NCBI GenBank assembly: GCA_016931365.1
Contig: JAFGEY010000324.1
Location: 1-11,015, forward strand
Source of the DNA: Anaerolineae bacterium
GTDB lineage: Bacteria > Chloroflexota > Anaerolineae > JAFGEY01
DNA length: 11,015 nucleotides
Reading direction: 5' to 3'
The stretch's first letter is position 1. Every line of letters begins with the position of its first letter. The translations under genes were made by a program, and so were the position numbers. The notes under the pieces were generated by a model, which was not told where the DNA came from, did no database searches, and was given only the letters and a program-made list of their open reading frames with translations. This document shows, in pieces, positions 6,514 through 11,015 of the stretch.

Positions 6514-6730
6514 ATTGCCTGATGGCATAACCTTTCGCGACCTGGCACGGTTTTTGAGTGAGGCCTATCCGAAAATGATCGGCTATGTCATCCAGCCGGG
6601 AGCGACAGATCTGCAATCTCCTAATATCTTTAACATCGACGGCAAGCGAATGGTCCGTCGCGATCAGATGGACGATCCAATCAACGATGGCGACAAAATT
6701 GTTCTGATGTCCATGTCAGCAGGAGGATAA
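6446..6730 (+). CDS. MoaD/ThiS-like ubiquitin-fold sulfur carrier protein
   Basis: 94 aa, within the usual MoaD/ThiS range. The family carries sulfur as a C-terminal thiocarboxylate after adenylation by a MoeB/ThiF-type enzyme, and MoaD donates it for the molybdopterin dithiolene. Diagnostic features are a beta-grasp pattern (MKVHIEYLG strand, LPDGITFRDLARFL helix, INDGDKIVLMSMSAGG final strand) and the exact C-terminal Gly93-Gly94. GAGGGAG stands five bases before the ATG. It is the first gene of the operon: the AOR gene starts three bases after its stop codon, and the two GGA codons for Gly-Gly also form the AOR ribosome site. The context suggests a carrier serving the tungsto- or molybdopterin cofactor of the adjacent enzyme. 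A MoaD copy with a different target cannot be excluded. No MoaE or MoeB gene is in the window. Confidence 0.88.
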   Translation: MKVHIEYLGVSRLVTQKKAEDLELPDGITFRDLARFLSEAYPKMIGYVIQPGATDLQSPNIFNIDGKRMVRRDQMDDPINDGDKIVLMSMSAGG

Positions 6731-6733
6731 ACT

Positions 6734-8620
6734 ATGTATGGGTATAGCGGAAAAATCTTGCACATTGACCTGACCACGCGCAAAACGTGGGTGGAACCTA
6801 AAAAAGAAGATTGGTACAAGATTTACATCGGCGGGGTGGCTATGGCCACCCGCCTGTGCTGGGAAAACATCAAGCCCGGCTGCGATCCGCTTTCGCCCGA
6901 TAACCCAATCTGTATCGGCGGCGGGCTGTTTGCCGGCACGCCGGTGCCGGTGGGCGGCAAGTGGGGACTGGCCTCCAAATCTCCTCTCACCGGCATGATC
7001 GGTGACAGCCTGTCAGGGAGCTGGTTCGCCATTGCCCTCAAGCGCGCCGGGTGGGACGGTATCGTCATCCACGGGGCTAGTGCAGAATGGGTGAATGTGT
7101 TGATCGACGACGAGCGGGTCGAATTTCGCCCGGCCGCTCACCTGGTGGGCATGGGCACATACGAGACCGAGGAGGCTATCCGCGAAGAGTTGGCCGACGA
7201 TCAGGTGCGTTCGGCTACCATCGGACCGGCCGGCGAAAAACTGGTGCGTTTTGCCAACGTCACCAACGACGGACGGCAGGCCGGCCGCACCGGCCACGGC
7301 GCGGTGTGGGGCAGCAAAAAACTCAAGGCCCTGTCCATTCGTGGCACGCACGGTGTCGTTGTTGCCGATCCCAAAACGCTGCTTGAACTTTCGTTCAACA
7401 TCACCGACGCCGCCCAGGGGCCGCACACTCAAAAGTACCGCATCCTGGGTACGGTGTCCAACGTGCTCAACATGAACCGCATCGGCCTGCTGCCCACGCG
7501 CAACTATCAGCAGGGCGTCTTTGAGCACGCAGAGATCGTCAGCGGCGAGTACCTGCATGAAAATTTCAAGGTCAAGACCATCGCCTGCGCCCAGTGCCCC
7601 ATCGCCTGCGAGCAGATGAGTCGCGCCAAAGACGGCCCCTATGCTGGGGCGATGACCGGCATCGAGTACGAGTGCCTGTTTGCGGTGGCCCCCAACTGCG
7701 GGATCAGCGACCTGCAGGCGGCGATCAAGATGATCGACGTCGCCGACCGCGGCGGCATGGACGCCATGAGCATGGGCGTGACCATCTCCTGGACGATGGA
7801 AACCTTTGAAAAAGGCATTTTCAAAAAAGAAGATTTCACGTGCGCCAAGTACCCGCAGGGCTTTGAACCCAACTTCGGCAATGCCGAGGCCGGCGTCACT
7901 CTGGCCGAGCTGATCCGCGACCGCGAGGGCATCGGCGATCTGTTGGCCGAGGGCACGCGCAAGGCCAGCGCCAAGGTGGACATCGAGCGGGGCAGCGAAA
8001 CCTGGAAGTGGGCCATGCAGATCAAGGGCCTGGAAAACCCCGGCTATGACGCCCGCGCGCTCAAGACCTTTGCCGTGGGCCTGGCGGCCGGCACGCGCGG
8101 CGGCTGCCATAACCGTTCGGCGGCCTACGACCCCGACATCCAGGGTGAGACCAACCGTTTTACGGTAGACGAGACACGCGGCCGGGTAGCCAAAGAAAAT
8201 GAAGAATATGCGGCAGTTTACGATACTTTACCGCTGTGCAAGTTCATTCGCCGCTGCTTTACCGGCAAGGCCGACCGCGCCGGGGCCTGGCCGACCATCG
8301 CCAAATTGATCAACGCCACCACCGGCTGGAATTTCGAATACGCAGACGTGGACCTGATCGGCGAGCGGGCGCACACGATCAAAAAGGCGTTCAACATCCG
8401 CGAAGGCTGGACGTGCGCCGATGACACATTGCCCTGGCGGTGGATGCACGAAAAGTTCACCGAAGGCGCGTCGGCGGGACACTGCGTCTCTGAAGAAGAG
8501 CTGGCGTATCTCAAAAACATTTATTACGAGGCCAAAGGCTGGACCCAGGAGGGGCTGATCCCCAAGAGTAAGCTGATCGAGTTGGGCATGCCCGACGTGG
8601 CCGAAGAGATTGGAGTGTAA
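6734..8620 (+). CDS. Aldehyde ferredoxin oxidoreductase family protein (tungsten/molybdenum bis-pyranopterin subunit)
   Basis: 628 aa, slightly longer than the classical archaeal enzyme of about 605. The family oxidises aldehydes to acids, or catalyses related low-potential reactions, with a W or Mo bis-pyranopterin centre and one [4Fe-4S] cluster. Seen here are the N-terminal start GYSGKILHIDLTT, the SKSPLTGMIGDS segment (81-92), IGPAGEKLVRFANV (163-176), GRTGHGAVWGSKKLKAL (184-200), and cluster ligands Cys285, Cys288 and Cys292 (CxxCxxxC), with Cys502 in DTLPLC as the likely fourth. The GRTG...WGSKKLK wording points to the WOR5/BamB-like branches that work with a separate iron-sulfur subunit, rather than to stand-alone AOR. 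The exact substrate cannot be read from sequence. AGGAGG (6721-6726) lies seven bases before the ATG. The iron-sulfur gene follows after two bases. Cytosolic, since no signal peptide is seen. Confidence 0.95.
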   Translation: MYGYSGKILHIDLTTRKTWVEPKKEDWYKIYIGGVAMATRLCWENIKPGCDPLSPDNPICIGGGLFAGTPVPVGGKWGLASKSPLTGMIGDSLSGSWFAIALKRAGWDGIVIHGASAEWVNVLIDDERVEFRPAAHLVGMGTYETEEAIREELADDQVRSATIGPAGEKLVRFANVTNDGRQAGRTGHGAVWGSKKLKALSIRGTHGVVVADPKTLLELSFNITDAAQGPHTQKYRILGTVSNVLNMNRIGLLPTRNYQQGVFEHAEIVSGEYLHENFKVKTIACAQCPIACEQMSRAKDGPYAGAMTGIEYECLFAVAPNCGISDLQAAIKMIDVADRGGMDAMSMGVTISWTMETFEKGIFKKEDFTCAKYPQGFEPNFGNAEAGVTLAELIRDREGIGDLLAEGTRKASAKVDIERGSETWKWAMQIKGLENPGYDARALKTFAVGLAAGTRGGCHNRSAAYDPDIQGETNRFTVDETRGRVAKENEEYAAVYDTLPLCKFIRRCFTGKADRAGAWPTIAKLINATTGWNFEYADVDLIGERAHTIKKAFNIREGWTCADDTLPWRWMHEKFTEGASAGHCVSEEELAYLKNIYYEAKGWTQEGLIPKSKLIELGMPDVAEEIGV

Positions 8621-8622
8621 AT

Positions 8623-9117
8623 ATGCCTACATCTACGTCTAAATATCAATATATCACCTGCGACCCCGCCAAGTGTGTGGGCTGCCAGATTTGTGAATAC
8701 ATCTGCTCGTACACCAAGACCGGCGAGTTTAACACCTATCGCAGCCGCATCCGCACCGTGCGCGCCGAAGAAGTGTTGATCACGGCAGTGTCGTGCCGCA
8801 CTTGTGAAGATGCGCCATGCGTCATCGCCTGCCCGCGCGACGCCTTGACCCAGGACCCGCTGACCGGCATCATCCACATCGACACGAACCTGTGCGACGG
8901 CTGCGCCTGGTGCATCGAGGCCTGCGACTTTGGCGCGATCTCGATCAATCCGGAAAGCAAGCTGGCTGAGATTTGTAACCAGTGCGAAGATGTGGAAGAA
9001 GGCCCGCAGTGCGTCAAGTGGTGTCCCAAAGAGGCGCTGGAACTGACCAACCCCGACCGGCGCGCGCAAAAGGCGCGTCACAAGCTGGCGGTGGAAGAGG
9101 TGTTGGGACGCAAATAG
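8623..9117 (+). CDS. Four-cluster [4Fe-4S] ferredoxin-like electron transfer subunit
   Basis: 164 aa with 17 cysteines. Sixteen form four cluster motifs: Cys18/21/24/28, Cys58/61/66/70, Cys91/94/97/101 and Cys118/121/130/134; Cys13 is extra. This is the pattern of DmsB/HycB-type small subunits that wire a pterin enzyme to an electron acceptor. There is no signal peptide or membrane helix, so it should be soluble and cytosolic. The gene starts two bases after the AOR stop codon, with GGAG seven bases before its ATG, which implies translation in step with the AOR subunit. It most likely forms a heterodimer with that subunit and passes electrons to ferredoxin or another carrier. No FAD/NAD-binding third subunit (as in AorABC-type enzymes) follows. 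A palindrome begins one base after its stop codon. Confidence 0.94.
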   Translation: MPTSTSKYQYITCDPAKCVGCQICEYICSYTKTGEFNTYRSRIRTVRAEEVLITAVSCRTCEDAPCVIACPRDALTQDPLTGIIHIDTNLCDGCAWCIEACDFGAISINPESKLAEICNQCEDVEEGPQCVKWCPKEALELTNPDRRAQKARHKLAVEEVLGRK

Positions 9118-9118
9118 C

Positions 9119-9154
9119 TTTCTCGCTCCCACGCAGGAGCGTGGGAGCGAGAAA
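9119..9154. repeat. REP-like palindrome, copy 1 (perfect 16-bp arms)
   Basis: TTTCTCGCTCCCACGC (9119-9134) and its exact reverse complement (9139-9154) flank the loop AGGA. It begins one base after the TAG of the iron-sulfur subunit gene. A close copy stands at 10767-10800. The core TTCTCGxTCCCACGC resembles a REP-type palindrome common in bacterial intergenic DNA, in my recollection. In the operon mRNA it would form a very stable 3' hairpin. No U-tract follows, so it may protect or pause rather than terminate. Confidence 0.8.
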
Positions 9155-9172
9155 ACGAGCCGGGGTACGGCG

Positions 9173-9499
9173 GTGAGTATGGTTACGCAAGCAAAACAAC
9201 AAATCTTGAATGAAATCGTCCGGCGAATTGTTGATGTTGCACAGCCAGAACAGATCATCCTTTTTGGCTCGGCCGCTCGCGACGAAGCAGGGCCAGACAG
9301 TGATATAGATTTGCTGGTGGTCAAATCGGGCATCCATCGGCGGCGGTTGGCTCAGGCTATCTATACGCGGCTTTGGGGCGTAGCACAGGCCGTAGATGTC
9401 CTGGTCGTCACGCCGGAAGACATTGAACGATACAAGCACTCGTTTGCAGTGGTGATCGAACCGGCCCTGCGAGAGGGGAAAGTGTTGTATGCCCGTTGA
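9173..9499 (+). CDS. Minimal nucleotidyltransferase (MNT family, toxin-antitoxin type)
   Basis: 108 aa from the GTG at 9173, or 106 aa from the ATG at 9179; GGGG seven bases before the GTG favours the longer form. The fold signature is complete: FGSAAR (31-36, with Gly32-Ser33), the metal-binding SDID (43-46, Asp44 and Asp46) and the third acidic residue Asp75 in VDVLVV. Such small polymerase-beta-like enzymes add nucleotides. When paired with a HEPN protein they often act as the antitoxin, adenylylating the HEPN toxin. A HEPN gene overlaps its last 11 bases, which fits a two-gene module, but that partner is truncated here. The module lies between the palindrome and GAPDH and is probably unrelated to the redox operon. 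Activity of the enzyme alone is uncertain. Confidence 0.9.
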   Translation: MSMVTQAKQQILNEIVRRIVDVAQPEQIILFGSAARDEAGPDSDIDLLVVKSGIHRRRLAQAIYTRLWGVAQAVDVLVVTPEDIERYKHSFAVVIEPALREGKVLYAR

Positions 9500-9713
9500 G
9501 CGTTTTTCGCCCGATGACCCACGCGAATGGTTAAACCGGGCCAGAAGCAGCCTGGCAAAAGCCAGAAGCGTTCAATATGTCCCCGAAATTTATCTTGAAG
9601 ACCTGTGTTTTGACGCTCAGCAGGCCGCAGAAAAAGCCGTCAAAGCAGTGCTCATTTGCATCAAACCGTGCGCCTTGACGCTCCAACCGTTGGTTGGCCG
9701 CCTTTGCGTTTAA
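9489..9713 (+). pseudogene. Truncated HEPN-domain protein, partner of the nucleotidyltransferase
   Basis: The frame encodes 74 aa, whereas HEPN partners are usually about 120-140. Residues 8-56 match the N-terminal half of the family (DPREWLNRARSSLAKAR, then LEDLCFDAQQAAEKAVKAVLI). After Ile56 (base 9656) the family pattern stops. The expected R-x(4-6)-H ribonuclease motif and the last helices are missing, replaced by an 18-residue unrelated tail. I read the other two frames beyond that point and found no continuation, so this looks like deletion or replacement rather than a simple frameshift. The replaced stretch contains a CCAACC/GGTTGG hairpin (9683-9697). The ATG overlaps the upstream gene by 11 bases and has AGAGGGG before it. 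If translated, the product would probably be inactive as an RNase. Confidence 0.75.
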
Positions 9714-9752
9714 TTTTTTCAGTGAATCCGATACGATCAAGAGGAGGTTACT

Positions 9753-10751
9753 GTGGGAAGAATTGCCATTCACGGCTTCGGCCGCATTGGCCGCTCGGCG
9801 CTCAAGGCGGCGCTAAAGGGGGGACTGTGGACCCCCATTTCTATCTCGGATATCAAAGACGCCAAGACCCTGGCTGCGTTGTTTGAGGCTGACTCCAACT
9901 ATGGCCTCTGGCACGAGGCGGTCAAGGCCACCGGCCAGGGGTTCACCATCGGCGGGCGGGAGATCCTCTTCTTTGATTCGACCCAGGCTTTGCCCGATTG
10001 GGCCGCCCTGGGGGTGGATCTGGTCATTGACTGCACCGGCCGGGCTACGGTGCGGGCCGGCGCGCAAGCGCACCTCGACCGGGGCGCCAGGCGAGTGTTG
10101 GTCAGCGCGCCCAGCAAGAGTTTGCAGGACTGCGACGCCGTCCTCCTGCCGGGGATCAACCTGGAGCAGTTCAACCCCGACACACACCGCATCATCAGCA
10201 TGGCCAGTTGTACTACGAACGCTCTGGCCCCGGTGGTCAAGGTCATGATCGAGAACTGGGGCATCAAGAGCGGCTTTTTTTCCACCGTTCATGCTTACAC
10301 CAACACCCAGTCGCTGACCGACCAGCCCATGCGCGACCGGCGCGACTCGTGGGCGGCGGCCGAAAACATCATCCCCTCCTCCTCCGGCGCAGCCAAAGCC
10401 TTGCAGTTCATTTGGAAGGATCTCAAGATCACCGGCAAAGCCTACCGCGTGCCGACGCGCACCGGCAGCATTGCCGAAGTCAACGTCAACCTTGGGCGGG
10501 CCGCGACCGTCGAGGAAGTGCAAAATGCCTATCGTCAGGCGGCGGCGAATCCTCCGCTCAAGGGCGTGATGGGCGTGTTTGACGAAGAGTGGGCTTCGGC
10601 GCGCGTCCTCGGCGACCCGCATTCATCCATCATCGACCTGCCGTTGGTGCAGGTGCTCGACGGCACGCTGGTCTCGGTGGCCGCCTGGTACGACAACGAG
10701 ATGGGCTACGCCACCCGCTTGGCCGAGACGGCGGCCTATCTGACCAGGTAA
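9753..10751 (+). CDS. gap: Glyceraldehyde-3-phosphate dehydrogenase, divergent
   Basis: 332 aa, normal length. It oxidises glyceraldehyde-3-phosphate to 1,3-bisphosphoglycerate in glycolysis, reversibly. It has the Rossmann start GRIAIHGFGRIGR (2-14), an acidic Asp33 after the second strand that favours NAD, catalytic Cys153 in ASCTTN, His180 in TVHAYTNTQ, and AAAENIIPSSSGAAKA (201-216). Departures from the usual enzyme are MASCTTN for NASCTTN, a DCDAVLLPGIN segment (126-136), and RVPTRTGSIAEVN (232-244) where RVPTPNVSVVDL is common. This suggests a paralogue or a subfamily with altered substrate or coenzyme use. The GTG start has a strong GAGGAGG at five bases. It lies 39 bases after the broken HEPN gene and could be transcribed with it. 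An erythrose-4-phosphate dehydrogenase role is less likely but not excluded. Confidence 0.92.
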   Translation: MGRIAIHGFGRIGRSALKAALKGGLWTPISISDIKDAKTLAALFEADSNYGLWHEAVKATGQGFTIGGREILFFDSTQALPDWAALGVDLVIDCTGRATVRAGAQAHLDRGARRVLVSAPSKSLQDCDAVLLPGINLEQFNPDTHRIISMASCTTNALAPVVKVMIENWGIKSGFFSTVHAYTNTQSLTDQPMRDRRDSWAAAENIIPSSSGAAKALQFIWKDLKITGKAYRVPTRTGSIAEVNVNLGRAATVEEVQNAYRQAAANPPLKGVMGVFDEEWASARVLGDPHSSIIDLPLVQVLDGTLVSVAAWYDNEMGYATRLAETAAYLTR

Positions 10752-10766
10752 TACGGCGTATTCTGC

Positions 10767-10800
10767 TTCTCATTCCCACGCAAAAGCGTGGGAACGAGAA
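10767..10800. repeat. REP-like palindrome, copy 2
   Basis: Arms 10767-10781 and 10786-10800 around an AAAA loop pair with one mismatch (A opposite C). Compared with copy 1 (9119-9154), one base pair has changed on both sides (C:G to T:A), which keeps pairing. It starts 15 bases after the GAPDH stop codon, again just beyond a gene end. Confidence 0.8.
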
Positions 10801-10812
10801 AAGCGCTCAATA

Positions 10813-10884
10813 GGTGCTTGTAGCCCCCATCTCGGGGGCGATCTAGGCGATTGTCGGTGCTCTGGTACGCCCCGTGAACAGGGC
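10813..10884. repeat. Two further hairpins, each introduced by GGTGCT
   Basis: GCCCCC (10823-10828) and GGGGGC (10834-10839) form a perfect stem with loop ATCTC. GCCC (10869-10872) and GGGC (10881-10884) form a weaker second stem. Each is preceded by GGTGCT, at 10813 and 10856 (43 bases apart), as if an element was duplicated and then drifted. The stretch between GAPDH and the next frame (10752-10920) holds only these and the REP-like copy. Confidence 0.5.
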
Positions 10885-10920
10885 TGTGAGCAAAGTCTCG
10901 TTGTAATATTAGTGAGAACC

Positions 10921-11015
10921 ATGAAAACAACTCGCTACTTTGAAGAGCAGGTACTTGTGAAGTTTTATTACTATCCGGAGACGGATTCTCTGTATATCGA
11001 GTTGTCTGAAAAGCC
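10921..11015 (+). CDS. Partial gene: DUF2283-like start joined to the N-terminus of another small accessory protein
   Basis: An open frame from the ATG at 10921 runs off the window end (31 complete codons). Residues 1-12 (MKTTRYFEEQVL) match, in my recollection, the start of small DUF4258-like proteins. From residue 13 the text VKFYYYPETDSLYIELSEKP is the typical beginning of DUF2283 proteins, whose usual first residue would be the valine encoded by the GTG at 10957. The two genes are often adjacent in Chloroflexota and cyanobacteria as I remember them, so an internal deletion may have fused them in frame. The real start could be either the ATG (weak GAG upstream) or the GTG (AGG five bases upstream). 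Function of DUF2283 is unknown. The missing C-terminus prevents a firm call. Confidence 0.6.
   Translation, partial: MKTTRYFEEQVLVKFYYYPETDSLYIELSEK

Noticed and set aside
7013..8110. Long open frame of 365 codons on the minus strand inside the AOR gene
   Set aside because: The plus strand encodes an unmistakable AOR protein. The antisense frame is His/Ala/Gly-rich with no recognisable domain and follows from GC-rich third positions.
9119..9154. CRISPR repeat
   Set aside because: Only two copies 1.6 kb apart with genes between them, no spacers and no cas genes. Palindrome with a short loop fits a REP-like element.
9657..9713. Integron attC-like site behind the truncated HEPN gene
   Set aside because: The paired core sites expected of attC (GTTRRRY and its complement) are not present. 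Only a 6-bp hairpin is visible.
9683..9719. Intrinsic terminator before GAPDH (hairpin 9683-9697 and T-run 9714-9719)
   Set aside because: The T-run is 16 bases beyond a weak stem, too far for a standard intrinsic terminator.
9813..10622. 269-codon minus-strand frame inside GAPDH
   Set aside because: Shadow of the GAPDH coding strand: Arg/Gly/His-rich, with no family resemblance and no ribosome site noted.

Overview
The window looks like a chromosomal piece of a Chloroflexota (Anaerolineae-like) bacterium. This is inferred from a solute-binding lipoprotein with a Val/Glu/Lys repeat tether behind its lipobox (a habit I associate with that phylum), a plant/cyanobacterial-style GlgC, moderately high GC, REP-like palindromes between genes and a degraded nucleotidyltransferase/HEPN pair. 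No rRNA, tRNA, CRISPR array or transposase gene was seen.

Layout. Positions 1-6123 hold five genes on the minus strand. In transcription order (right to left) they are: a receiver-CpaE/TadZ-like ATPase fusion (6123-4966), a sirtuin (4920-4126), glgC (4064-2769), a family 5 solute-binding lipoprotein (2676-844) and a small lipoprotein of unknown function (730-95). The first three are 45 and 61 bases apart and could be co-transcribed. The solute-binding gene has a promoter-like sequence of its own. A REP-like palindrome (16-77) follows the last gene.

Positions 6124-6445 are a divergent control region. It holds a near-consensus sigma70-type promoter facing right (TTGGCA-N17-TATAAT) with a 7-bp dyad across its -35 box, a second related copy 81 bases upstream, and a weaker promoter candidate facing left. 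The roughly 130-base leader to the right contains small hairpins and a cysteine-rich short open frame.

Positions 6446-9117 are a tight three-gene operon: a MoaD/ThiS-like sulfur carrier ending in Gly-Gly, a tungsten/molybdenum aldehyde:ferredoxin oxidoreductase-family subunit, and a four-cluster [4Fe-4S] electron-transfer subunit. Together they suggest a two-subunit aldehyde (or related) oxidoreductase with its own cofactor-sulfur carrier. This is the most coherent functional unit in the window.

Positions 9118-11015 look more plastic. A perfect palindrome sits one base after the operon's last stop codon. Then come a minimal nucleotidyltransferase, a HEPN partner that has lost its C-terminal half, and a divergent GAPDH. 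After GAPDH there is a second copy of the same palindrome, two more hairpins, and the start of an open frame that looks like an in-frame join of two small accessory genes and runs off the window end.
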